Positions 55,029 through 63,430 of a stretch of DNA of 64,000 nt are shown here, in pieces. This DNA comes from JAAGZL01 sp050288625 (GTDB lineage Bacteria; Pseudomonadota; Gammaproteobacteria; Chromatiales; Chromatiaceae): NCBI GenBank assembly GCA_050288625.1, contig JBNKEE010000010.1, positions 62,001-126,000 on the forward strand, given 5' to 3'. The notes under the pieces were generated by a model that saw only the letters and a list, made by a program, of their open reading frames with translations, was not told the DNA's origin and searched no databases. The translations under genes were made by a program, and so were the position numbers. Numbering within the stretch: position 1 is the stretch's first letter; every line of letters begins with the position of its first letter.

Positions 55029-55058
55029 GCCCGACTGTTCCTATTCTAAAAAGGTCAC

Positions 55059-56864
55059 TTATTCAGTATTGGTCTTTGCAAGTCGTCTGAATGGATCACA
55101 CTTTTCAAGCAACTCATGATAGCTGCCTCTTGCTACTACCCTGCCGCTATCCATAAAGAAGATCTCATCACAGTTTACGATTGTCGAAAGCCTGTGCGTC
55201 ACTATAACCACCGTCTTCTTTTCAGAAAGACCGTAGATCTCATCCATAATCGCCTGTTCCACCTGAGCATCCAAGGCGCTGGTAGCCTCATCAAAGACCA
55301 GGACCTCAGGGTTATGATAGAGCGCACGCGCAATCCCTATCCTTTGTCGTTGCCCCCCACTCAACTTAACCCCATCCTCGCCCACAACCGTATCATAGCC
55401 ATCCGATAATGAGGATGTTATAAACTCATGCAGATTGGCCATCTTACAGACACGCACCACCCTTGCTTGATCCACATCCTTATCAGCTACTCCAAAGGCA
55501 ATGTTCTTAGTTATCGTAGCATCGACAAGAAAGATGTACTGGGGTACATAACCTAGCACAGACTGCCATTGCGGTAGAATATCACCGGTAACATGCATAC
55601 CATCCACAAATAACGCACCGTCTTGCAATGGCAACAAGCCGAGAAATATATCTAAAACCGTTGTCTTACCTGAGCCGGTGGCACCAACTATACCGATGGT
55701 GGTATTGGCCTTTATCTCGATATTGAGTTTATCGATTACAGGGGTTTGCGTCCCTGGATATGTGTAGGTTATATCGCGAAGAATGATGTTTTCTCTGGGT
55801 ACAATCCGTTTTTGCTGATCCTGGTCACACACCTGTCTCAGAACGGAATCATGCCATGCGATATCTTTATGTAGAAGATCAAGAGCAGCGGTATTGTAGC
55901 GAATCATGGCCATGCCATTAAAGATCACCTGCAATGCGGGCATCAGCCTGTATCCCGCAAAGGTATATAGCGCAATGAAAGGAAGCGCCGGACCAACGCC
56001 ATCTTTCACTATCATCAGATAAAGCATGACGACCAATACACTACCGAAGGCGATTATCTCAAGAAAATAGCGCGGCAGTTGCGATATGGTCTGACTGCTT
56101 GCATTGCACTCAGCCAACAGTCTAGACGGTTTAGAATAGTCGGATAAAAACATACCCTCACTACCTGACAGCTTCAACTGTTTAATCCCTCCAAACGCCT
56201 CACTTGCCGTCTTGTATCGCTCTGCGTCGTACTGCACTGCCATCTTTCCATAACGTGACACCTTCCTTCTGACGATAGCGAACACAACGACGTAAAATCC
56301 ACCCAAAACTATAAAAACGACAAGAGTAAGCAACGGATCAGTAATTAAAAGTAACGCAAGGATAAATAGCACAACGACTGATTTTGCTATCACCCGCATA
56401 CACGGACTCAAGACGCCAAGAACAACCCGCCCCACCTCTGAAAACATGTTCTTGCTGAGTTCAGACGAGTTTCGATCAAGAAAAAACTCATACGATTGCG
56501 TCAGATACTGTTCAAAAAGTTTTTTCGAAAGTCTATGCCCCTGCATATTTGTGAAGCGCAGTATCGCCCAGGTGGTAAAAGCGGCGAACAGATTGCTCAA
56601 TGTTATAAGAATCAACACCGAAAAGCCCAGGATGACCAAAAAATCATTTGTACTATCCGGCTGGATTAAGTCATAAACCATCTCCAGCTTGGCGTTGGTT
56701 TGTACGATCTCAGGATTGGAGGCAACAGCGATAAATGGCGCAACAGAAGCAACCCCCATCATCTCAAGCAGCCCCATGACAACGATCAACGAAAACACGA
56801 CATAAATGCGGCGCTTTTCCGAGCGGGAAAAGAGGTCAAATATCTTTATTAGAATTGCCTTCAT
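55059..56864 (-). CDS. ABC transporter, fused permease-ATPase (PglK/MsbA type)
   Basis: 601 residues: six transmembrane helices within about 1-320 and an ATPase domain with Walker A GATGSGKTTVLD, signature LSGGQRQRIGIARAL, Walker B EVLVFDEATSALD and the H-loop VIVTHRLST. Complete half-transporter, active as a dimer. Layout resembles PglK, which flips lipid-linked oligosaccharide in Campylobacter, so it could move a NulO-containing or preassembled chain. It is 30 bases upstream of pseC. Confidence 0.87.
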   Translation of the reverse strand: MKAILIKIFDLFSRSEKRRIYVVFSLIVVMGLLEMMGVASVAPFIAVASNPEIVQTNAKLEMVYDLIQPDSTNDFLVILGFSVLILITLSNLFAAFTTWAILRFTNMQGHRLSKKLFEQYLTQSYEFFLDRNSSELSKNMFSEVGRVVLGVLSPCMRVIAKSVVVLFILALLLITDPLLTLVVFIVLGGFYVVVFAIVRRKVSRYGKMAVQYDAERYKTASEAFGGIKQLKLSGSEGMFLSDYSKPSRLLAECNASSQTISQLPRYFLEIIAFGSVLVVMLYLMIVKDGVGPALPFIALYTFAGYRLMPALQVIFNGMAMIRYNTAALDLLHKDIAWHDSVLRQVCDQDQQKRIVPRENIILRDITYTYPGTQTPVIDKLNIEIKANTTIGIVGATGSGKTTVLDIFLGLLPLQDGALFVDGMHVTGDILPQWQSVLGYVPQYIFLVDATITKNIAFGVADKDVDQARVVRVCKMANLHEFITSSLSDGYDTVVGEDGVKLSGGQRQRIGIARALYHNPEVLVFDEATSALDAQVEQAIMDEIYGLSEKKTVVIVTHRLSTIVNCDEIFFMDSGRVVARGSYHELLEKCDPFRRLAKTNTE

Positions 56865-56882
56865 GCTAAGAACACAAGACCC

Positions 56883-57662
56883 TTACTGAGAATTGACCTT
56901 TCTTCGCAACCAAGCACTAGGCCAGTGTGTAATATTCTCTGTTAGTTTATTCTCACAAAAAGGCCATTCAGGCTGCTCAATAACAAAATCTTGATTAGCC
57001 TCAGCAAACTCTACTGCTGCTGCCGCTGGATGATTCCACCTCCAATCATCTGACCCTCGTGGAACATCATATAAATCTTTCATACTTCCATCTGTTGCAA
57101 CAATGTAAGACCCAGGAGTAACTAAACTACTATATGCCTTCAGTTCATCAGCGACATGACGCTTGGTATGATTTGAATCTAAAATAACCATCACAGTCTG
57201 GGAAGAACTAATAAGAGACTTGACCTCGCCTACTATACGCTCATCAACTGAGCTACCTTCAATCAAGGTAATAAACGAGCACAGCTCATGGCCTTCAATC
57301 GCCTCCCTGTTATGCGGTCTAATCTCAATATCAACCCCTATAACTTTCCCCTCAATACCCATGCTCTTCATAATGCTTGCGTAATAAATTAGTGATCCAC
57401 CATGCGCCACTCCTGTCTCAACAATAACATCTGGTCTTACTTTATAGATCACCTCTTGCATACGAATCATGTCTTCAGGAAGTTGTATAATTGGGCGCCC
57501 CATCCAACTAAACCCATAAACGTATTTTTGGTCCCAGCCAACTTTAAGCCATTGTTGTGAGATGACTTCAAATGATTCTTTACTGTATAAGTTCATGGTT
57601 TTATCTACACCATTATCCTCAACATTTATCGTCTGCTTATTCGTATCAATCGTAATCTTCAC
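56883..57662 (-). CDS. CmcI-family methyltransferase (cephalosporin hydroxylase family)
   Basis: 259 residues. SAM-fold: VIVETGVAHGGSLIYYASI near 79-97, VIGVDIEIRPHNREA, VMVILDSNHTKRHV and a C-terminal GSDDWRWNHPAAA with metal-binding character. Despite the historical name, members are AdoMet-dependent O-methyltransferases, some acting on sugars such as rhamnose. Probably methylates a hydroxyl of the surface glycan. An 82-base gap precedes it. Confidence 0.85.
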   Translation of the reverse strand: MKITIDTNKQTINVEDNGVDKTMNLYSKESFEVISQQWLKVGWDQKYVYGFSWMGRPIIQLPEDMIRMQEVIYKVRPDVIVETGVAHGGSLIYYASIMKSMGIEGKVIGVDIEIRPHNREAIEGHELCSFITLIEGSSVDERIVGEVKSLISSSQTVMVILDSNHTKRHVADELKAYSSLVTPGSYIVATDGSMKDLYDVPRGSDDWRWNHPAAAAVEFAEANQDFVIEQPEWPFCENKLTENITHWPSAWLRRKVNSQ

Positions 57663-57744
57663 ATTAATTTCCTATACTCTAATTAGAAGCATTTCACTTT
57701 AGTTCTACAGATAGCCGCCGGAACCAAATAAATAATCTATATAT

Positions 57745-58590
57745 TTATTTCCATGACTGAAATTCCTCCCACCGGCTATCATCTCCCCAAAACGCCATCG
57801 GTTCAAAATCCGGATACGGGTAATATCCCAGATTCAGATCGATCGTCCAGTCGTTTTCCCGCAACCACCTTTCTACCAGTGCCCGGATAGATATCGGCGA
57901 CCCAGAACAAATATTGATCACCCCGGCCGGACGCGCGCAAATGGCCAGATACGCCAGACGTTCAGCCACTACAGACACCGGCAGATAATCACGCAATTGC
58001 TCTCCACCAGACATATTAAACTCTGCATCACCACGCACGATCGCCGACTCAAGCTGGGAGTACAGCGCATCCTTACCCTGACCTTTTCCATACAAGTAAA
58101 AAAGTCGCGCCCATGACAACTCCACGCCCTGCACGGCAGCCAGATACTCCAACTGGCGCCTGAGCATATCTTTGGCAAACCCATAAGGATTTATTGGATT
58201 GGTGGTCATAGACTCATTAAGCATGCCGTTCCGCATGCCATATTCAAAACAGGTGCCGGTCACGACCATCCGTCTCAGACCAGCATCAACAAGCGCACGC
58301 AAAAAAGCATAGTGTTGGGGCAGTTGCCTCTCGAAGTGTGCGAGCGAACGATAATCAGAGAGTTCATCCCATGCAAGATGTACAAGCAGGTCTGGTCTGC
58401 CCAGACGGTCATATGCGTCTCCAGGGGGAGTAGCAATATCCATCTCCACTACCATGATCTTGGCACCCAGAACACGCAGGCTGTCTGGATTTCTAGTGAC
58501 TGCTACCAGCTCAAGACTCGAATCTCGCTCAAGGACGGTGATTAGGTTACGTCCAATAAATCCGCTTGCCCCGGTAATCGCAATCTTCAT
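57745..58590 (-). CDS. NAD(P)-dependent 4-ketoreductase for a CDP-sugar
   Basis: 281-residue extended SDR. ITGASGFIGRNLITVL at 4-19, VTGTCFEYGM, and NPYGFAKDMLRR with the Tyr-x3-Lys pair. It lies 28 bases after the C-methyltransferase in the CDP-glucose branch, so reducing the 4-keto group of the methylated CDP-sugar is the natural role. It could alternatively reduce the Gmd product. Confidence 0.82.
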   Translation of the reverse strand: MKIAITGASGFIGRNLITVLERDSSLELVAVTRNPDSLRVLGAKIMVVEMDIATPPGDAYDRLGRPDLLVHLAWDELSDYRSLAHFERQLPQHYAFLRALVDAGLRRMVVTGTCFEYGMRNGMLNESMTTNPINPYGFAKDMLRRQLEYLAAVQGVELSWARLFYLYGKGQGKDALYSQLESAIVRGDAEFNMSGGEQLRDYLPVSVVAERLAYLAICARPAGVINICSGSPISIRALVERWLRENDWTIDLNLGYYPYPDFEPMAFWGDDSRWEEFQSWK

Positions 58591-58618
58591 TATCTCAGGC
58601 CTCTTCTCTCCACATATG

Positions 58619-59842
58619 TCACAGTATCTTCAGATGCGGGATGGCCACCACGAATCTGCCACCCCAACCAGAAACCTGTTTATACTGTTGCAGAATTTCA
58701 GGCGCTATATTCCACGGCAGGACCAACAATCTTTCTGGCCTGTGCTCATCAAGCATATCTGGCGGCAAGATTGGGATGTGGCTGCCAGGCAGATACCTGC
58801 CCTGCTTAGAGGGCGCTGCATCATACACATACGGCAACAAGTCCGGACGAACCCCAGCAAAATTCAATAGGGTATTACCCTTTGCCGCGGCCCCATACGC
58901 AGCAACCCTGACCCCGTTCCTTTTTTGTTCGATCAGGAAGCTGAGCAGATCGTCCTTAACCGACTCCGCCTGCGCCTGAAAACCACAATAGAGATCAAGG
59001 TCCTGCAACCCGAAGCGCGCCTCCAATTCCAGCAGATCCTGAACGGCATCACTGTCTTCGCGAGTATCGTTGTTATGACAGCCATATACGCGCAGGCTGC
59101 CTCCATGGGTAGGCAACTGCTCAACATCAAACACCCTGAGACCGGCACTCGAAAATATGCGTCGCACGGTATACAACGAAAGATATGAAAAGTGTTCATG
59201 ATAGACCGTATCGAACTGTCCCCCTTCAATCAATCGCAACAGATGGGGAAATTCAAGGGTAATAGTACCGCCCTGTTTGAGCGCCGTCTCAAGCCCAGCA
59301 GTGAAGTCGTTGATGTCTGGCACATGCGCGTATACGTTATTACCAAGAATGAGATCGGCGCGGCGTCCCTCGGCGGCCAAACTCTCAGCCAGGTCGCGTC
59401 CAAAAAACTCTCGCAACACTGGAATACCAAGACTCTCTGCAACCGACGCCGTACTAGCGGTCGGCTCTATACCAAGACATGGGACCCCTGCGGCGACAAA
59501 GTTCTTCAACAAATAACCGTCGTTCGACGCAACTTCAATCACGAAGCTGTCACTATCCAGAGCCAGGCGTGTACTGATAGCCTCTGTATAGCGGGAGGCA
59601 TGATCAAGCCAACTGGAAGAAACGGACGAGAAGTAGGCATACTCCGCATCAAACAGATCACCAGCATCCGCGTAATCCTCAGTCTGCACCAACCAGCATT
59701 GATCGCACACATACAGTTTGAGTGGGTAGGTTACCTCGGGACTACGCAAATCTTCCTTGCTCAGATACGCATTGGAGGGAGGGGCAAAACCAAGATCAAG
59801 AAATACGTGTTCCAAAGGAGTCTGGCAATGACGACAATTCAT
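58619..59842 (-). CDS. Sugar C-methyltransferase (TylC3/NovU type)
   Basis: 407 residues, three parts: an N-terminal zinc-binding region with CRHC at 3-6 and CDQC near 51-54, a central SAM domain with VIEVASNDGYLLKNF and LGNNVYAHVPD, and a C-terminal domain with AAYGAAAKGNTLL. This architecture belongs to enzymes adding a methyl group to C3 or C5 of a nucleotide 4-keto-6-deoxysugar. The ATGA overlap with the 3,5-epimerase gene ties it to the CDP-4-keto-6-deoxyglucose branch. Confidence 0.9.
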   Translation of the reverse strand: MNCRHCQTPLEHVFLDLGFAPPSNAYLSKEDLRSPEVTYPLKLYVCDQCWLVQTEDYADAGDLFDAEYAYFSSVSSSWLDHASRYTEAISTRLALDSDSFVIEVASNDGYLLKNFVAAGVPCLGIEPTASTASVAESLGIPVLREFFGRDLAESLAAEGRRADLILGNNVYAHVPDINDFTAGLETALKQGGTITLEFPHLLRLIEGGQFDTVYHEHFSYLSLYTVRRIFSSAGLRVFDVEQLPTHGGSLRVYGCHNNDTREDSDAVQDLLELEARFGLQDLDLYCGFQAQAESVKDDLLSFLIEQKRNGVRVAAYGAAAKGNTLLNFAGVRPDLLPYVYDAAPSKQGRYLPGSHIPILPPDMLDEHRPERLLVLPWNIAPEILQQYKQVSGWGGRFVVAIPHLKIL

Positions 59843-60402
59843 AGCGCTACCCCTTCGAAATCAGGTGTCAGCATCGGCCTGCAGGTATCACGTGGCGACA
59901 TCATTGTTATCGATTCAGGCCAGGCGATCGCTAAACGCGGATCGCACGGATTCAGCCCACACTCAGATGCCGGCGAGTACCCGGCCGTATGCAGATATAG
60001 CAGTTCGCAGTCATCATTCAGGGTCTGAAAACCGTGCGCAAACCCCTCAGGAATAAACATCGCATTATGGTGCTCCGGTGTCAGAATATGGCCATACCAG
60101 CTCAAAAAGGTTGGAGAATCTCGGCGCAGATCAACGGCAACATCAAACACCTCTCCCCGGATGCAACTGACCAATTTGGTTTCCGCACTGGGTGGTAACT
60201 GAAAATGCATTCCACGCACCGTTCCAGCACTCTTTGTCAGTGTATGATTGATCTGTGCAACCCGGCGACCATGCAGCAATGGTGCCAGTTCGTCTAGGCA
60301 AAACATCCTTTCAAAATACCCTCTCTCGTCACCAAGAGGTTTGCGTTGAAGGACCCTAAGATCCAGCAACGGAGTTTCGATTATGTCAAAACGGTCTCCC
60401 AT
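59839..60402 (-). CDS. RmlC-like sugar 3,5-epimerase (RfbC family)
   Basis: 187-residue cupin. The catalytic His is in VRGMHFQLPP near residue 69, CIRGEVFDVAVDLR holds the paired Asp region, and IPEGFAHGFQTL is the conserved late block. Length matches dTDP-4-dehydrorhamnose 3,5-epimerases, but the neighbours are CDP-glucose genes, so the substrate is probably CDP-4-keto-6-deoxyglucose. TGATG overlap with the rfbG stop. Confidence 0.9.
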   Translation of the reverse strand: MGDRFDIIETPLLDLRVLQRKPLGDERGYFERMFCLDELAPLLHGRRVAQINHTLTKSAGTVRGMHFQLPPSAETKLVSCIRGEVFDVAVDLRRDSPTFLSWYGHILTPEHHNAMFIPEGFAHGFQTLNDDCELLYLHTAGYSPASECGLNPCDPRLAIAWPESITMMSPRDTCRPMLTPDFEGVAL

Positions 60403-61478
60403 CAGATGCTCGAAGCGCAGTAGGCATCAATCTGGCGCAGACTGGTCTCGACCATATCGCCCCCCTCAGCCCTGGACCTCTCCCAGTCTACAGTTTGCGT
60501 TAGCGCCTCAAGCAGTGACCAGCGTGGCGCCCAGCCAAGTAAACTTCGCGCCCTGCTGCTATCGAGACGCAAGAGACCGGCTTCGTGTAGCATGTCCTCC
60601 TGCGGCGCCGTTTCAACTACGGCATCCGAACTCCACAGACTGGCAATAGTTTCAGCCACTTCACCTACTGTTGCATCCCCACTCGGATCAGGCCCAAAAT
60701 TCCAGGCTTGCGCAAAATAATCCTCCTCGTCCCTGGCCAGACGCTCAGCGAGAATAAGGTATCCAGCCAGAGGCTCGAGCACGTGTTGCCAGGGACGCAC
60801 TGCATTCGGATAACGCAGGACAACTGGCTGGTGTGCTGAAAAAGCGCGAAGACAGTCCGGAACCAAACGGTCTGAGGCCCAATCGCCACCACCAATCACA
60901 TTGCCGGCACGAGCCGTTGCAACCCGTACCAGATGTCCATCGGAACTAGAGAGGAAACTGGAGCGATAACTTGATACCACCAGCTCCGTGGCAGCCTTGC
61001 TGGCGCTGTATGGATCATGTCCACCCAGGCCGTCCACTTCACGATATGGATAAAGCCACTCGCGGTTTTCATATACCTTGTCGGTAGTGATGACGACAAC
61101 AGCCCTAACCGATTCTACCTTACGTACCGCTTCAAGCAGATGTATAGTCCCCATTACATTAGTGTTGAAGGTGCGCACTGGATCCCGATAACTCTCACGT
61201 ACCAGTGGTTGCGCTGCGAGATGGAATACTATCTCAGGCTGCGCTGCACTCAGCGCCTGGCCAATACTGTCAATATCAACAAGATCGCCGCGCGTATCTG
61301 TAGCAATGATATCTGGGATGCCGGCAACCTCGAACAGGGATGGATAGCTGTCCGGATTCAAGGCATATCCGTGTATCCTCGCGCCTAGTCGGTGTAACCA
61401 CAGCGACAGCCAACTCCCTTTAAAACCTGTATGCCCCGTCAGAAAGACACGCCTTCCAGACCAGAATTTACTATTCAC
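60402..61478 (-). CDS. rfbG: CDP-glucose 4,6-dehydratase
   Basis: 358 residues from GTG 61476-61478, matching the usual RfbG length; a 28-codon longer ATG reading lies inside rfbF and is rejected. GGAAG sits 8 bases before the GTG, and the stop/start overlap is TAGTG. SDR motifs: FLTGHTGFKGSWLSLWL at 12-28, VVVITTDKVYENREW and DPYSASKAATELV with the catalytic Tyr-x3-Lys. Produces CDP-4-keto-6-deoxy-D-glucose for the following epimerase and methyltransferase. Confidence 0.94.
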   Translation of the reverse strand: MNSKFWSGRRVFLTGHTGFKGSWLSLWLHRLGARIHGYALNPDSYPSLFEVAGIPDIIATDTRGDLVDIDSIGQALSAAQPEIVFHLAAQPLVRESYRDPVRTFNTNVMGTIHLLEAVRKVESVRAVVVITTDKVYENREWLYPYREVDGLGGHDPYSASKAATELVVSSYRSSFLSSSDGHLVRVATARAGNVIGGGDWASDRLVPDCLRAFSAHQPVVLRYPNAVRPWQHVLEPLAGYLILAERLARDEEDYFAQAWNFGPDPSGDATVGEVAETIASLWSSDAVVETAPQEDMLHEAGLLRLDSSRARSLLGWAPRWSLLEALTQTVDWERSRAEGGDMVETSLRQIDAYCASSI

Positions 61479-62251
61479 TACCAAATCTTCCACGGCGCTT
61501 CCCCAGCCGCCCAAAGATCTTCGAGCAGATTCTTTTCCCGAAGCGTATCCATCGGTTGCCAAAACCCTTCATGTTTATATGCGTGTAGTTGGCCATCCTG
61601 CGCAAGCCCTGTCAGTGGAGCACTTTCCCAGCTCGTGTCATCACTTTCTATGCGGTCCAACACCTTCGGAGATAACACAAAGAACCCGCCATTGATCCAG
61701 CTGCCATCCCCATCCGGCTTCTCCTGAAACTGCCGCACAACATCGTCATCACCAAATTTTAGAGCACCGTAACGCCCGGGCGGACGAGCCGCCGTCAATG
61801 TGGCCTGCTTGCCGTGCGAATAGTGAAATTCGATGAGCGCGGATATGTTTACATTGCTGACGCCATCGCCATAAGTGAAACAAAACGCATCTTCACCTTT
61901 TATATATTCCGCGGCCCGTTTCAGACGCCCCCCGGTCATACTTTTCTCCCCGGTATCTATCAGGGTGACCTTCCATGGTTCCGCATTGTTTTGATGGACA
62001 TCCATGCGATTACTAGCCATGTCAAACGTAACGTCTGACATATGCAAAAAGTAATTTGCAAAATACTCCTTGATCATATAACCCTTGTAGCCACAGCAAA
62101 TCACAAAATCGTTTATCCCATGCGCGGAATAGATCTTCATGATGTGCCATAGTATCGGCTTGTGACCGATTTCAATCATAGGTTTTGGCTTCAAGTCGGT
62201 TTCTTCGCTTAAACGCGTACCTAAACCACCCGCCAGGATTACCGCTTTCAT
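61478..62251 (-). CDS. rfbF: Glucose-1-phosphate cytidylyltransferase
   Basis: 257 residues. The signature VILAGGLGTRLSEETDLKPK (4-23) and MIEIGHKPILWHIMKIY are those of RfbF; FCFTYGDGVSNVN holds the metal-binding Asp. Makes CDP-glucose from CTP and glucose-1-phosphate, the entry step for the CDP-sugar branch. The ATG overlaps the gmd stop by 4 bases and the stop overlaps rfbG by one. Confidence 0.95.
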   Translation of the reverse strand: MKAVILAGGLGTRLSEETDLKPKPMIEIGHKPILWHIMKIYSAHGINDFVICCGYKGYMIKEYFANYFLHMSDVTFDMASNRMDVHQNNAEPWKVTLIDTGEKSMTGGRLKRAAEYIKGEDAFCFTYGDGVSNVNISALIEFHYSHGKQATLTAARPPGRYGALKFGDDDVVRQFQEKPDGDGSWINGGFFVLSPKVLDRIESDDTSWESAPLTGLAQDGQLHAYKHEGFWQPMDTLREKNLLEDLWAAGEAPWKIW

Positions 62252-63222
62252 TTACCACCCCTGTCCATTTCAGTGTCTACCATCATATTTACGACATCTT
62301 GCACCTTGTACTTCGGGGACCAGCCGAGTTTTCGTCTGGCCTTATCTGGATTGCCTTTACCGTAACGTATATCAGAAGGCCTGAGCAGGCTCGCATCAGA
62401 AACGACATGGTCTTTCCAATCAAGACCAAGTTGCGCAAACGTCATCTTCACAAAGGTTTCCAGTGATGCACTCTCTCCTGTTGCGATAACGTAATCATCC
62501 GCATAATCCATCTGCAGCATCTTCCACATAGCCATCACATACTCCGGCGCCCATCCCCAGTCCCTGCTTACGGCCAGGTCGCCAAGCCTCAGCTCCTCAT
62601 CACTGCCTTGGGCGATCCTACAGGCAGTGGATATTATTTTTTTTGTAACGAATCGTGCCGGTCTCAGCGGTGACTCATGGTTAAATAAAAGACCGGAACA
62701 GGCAAAGATGCCATAAGCTTCACGAAAGTTGGCGACCTGCCAGAATGCGGCCGCCTTGGCGACGGCATATGGACTTCTCGGTCGCATCGGTGATGATTCG
62801 TCAGCCCCTTGCTCTCCCGTCTCCCCAAAACACTCACCTGAGGACGCATTATACAGCCGCACTGGATTACCTAGATAACGGATAACCTCCAAGAGATTTA
62901 GCGTTCCTATACTGATGCTCTCATGAGTCTCAACCGGAAGCTCAAAGGACAACCCAACTGAACTCTGTCCAGCAAGATTATATATCTCATCTGGTTCTAT
63001 GGCAGAAATCGCTTGCAAGACACTGCGGAAATCATTAAGTGAAACGGAATGCAGTTTAACTACACCCTCAATTCCTAGTAACTTGAGATTACGAAAGGAA
63101 GATCCGGATACATCACGTGAAGTACCATGTACTTCGTATCCTTTCTCAATGAGAAATTTAGCAAGATAAGATCCATCCTGCCCTGAAACCCCACAGATCA
63201 GCGCCTTTCTATTGTTACTCAT
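62248..63222 (-). CDS. gmd: GDP-mannose 4,6-dehydratase
   Basis: 324 residues. ICGVSGQDGSYLAKFLIEKGY (split 9-29), NLAGQSSVGLSFELP, NASSGECFGE with catalytic Ser/Glu, and PRSPYAVAKAAAFW with Tyr-x3-Lys. Product GDP-4-keto-6-deoxymannose, precursor of fucose, rhamnose or perosamine. No fcl, rmd or per gene is present, so the partner is one of the unassigned reductases or aminotransferases, or lies elsewhere. First gene of the 41-kb run; no ribosome site is obvious. Confidence 0.92.
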   Translation of the reverse strand: MSNNRKALICGVSGQDGSYLAKFLIEKGYEVHGTSRDVSGSSFRNLKLLGIEGVVKLHSVSLNDFRSVLQAISAIEPDEIYNLAGQSSVGLSFELPVETHESISIGTLNLLEVIRYLGNPVRLYNASSGECFGETGEQGADESSPMRPRSPYAVAKAAAFWQVANFREAYGIFACSGLLFNHESPLRPARFVTKKIISTACRIAQGSDEELRLGDLAVSRDWGWAPEYVMAMWKMLQMDYADDYVIATGESASLETFVKMTFAQLGLDWKDHVVSDASLLRPSDIRYGKGNPDKARRKLGWSPKYKVQDVVNMMVDTEMDRGGK

Positions 63223-63310
63223 AAGAACTTAATATGCCCCTTTGGGTGCTCCTTAAAAAGACAATCAGATATTCCATCTTCATTACGTGCGTTATCACCC
63301 GATTGCTCAT
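63215..63310 (-). other. Possible leader ORF overlapping the gmd start
   Basis: A 31-codon ORF (ATG 63310 to TAA 63215) whose end overlaps the first bases of gmd (tcttATGAGtaa). It could deliver ribosomes to gmd, which lacks its own clear ribosome site. It could also be chance; no homology claimed. Confidence 0.3.
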
Positions 63311-63349
63311 ATGCGTCCAACCATGCTCAGATAAAACATAATATCCAGG

Positions 63350-63361
63350 CACGCTACCGCC
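63350..63361 (-). promoter_or_regulatory. ops element (RfaH recruitment site)
   Basis: Minus-strand GGCGGTAGCGTG matches the 12-base ops consensus exactly. It lies 127 bases before gmd, in the leader of a very long surface-polysaccharide operon, where RfaH normally loads to prevent premature termination. The rest of the 39-base JUMPstart is only loosely kept (GGTGATATTCTTCACTTGGTAT just upstream). Confidence 0.85.
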
Positions 63362-63390
63362 ATACCAAGTGAAGAATATCACCTAGCAGA

Positions 63391-63421
63391 AAATATAAAA
63401 CCGCAACACAAAGTGTTGCGG
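63391..63421 (-). terminator. Rho-independent terminator of the regulator gene
   Basis: A 9-bp perfect stem (ccgcaacac / gtgttgcgg), 3-base loop, followed leftward by ttttatatttt. Ten bases after the regulator stop. It lies between the regulator and ops, so the glycan operon needs a promoter in the roughly 30-70 bases around here, or read-through; I see no convincing promoter. Confidence 0.85.
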
Positions 63422-63430
63422 CGATCTTAT

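Noticed and set aside
59192..60028. 278-codon plus-strand frame opposite the C-methyltransferase and epimerase genes
   Set aside because: Antisense to two clear genes, no protein motifs and no ribosome site.
61479..61562. Longer start for rfbG
   Set aside because: It overlaps rfbF by 85 bases; the GTG at 61478 gives the standard length, has GGAAG at 8 bases, and repeats the TAGTG junction seen at 17087 and 48724.
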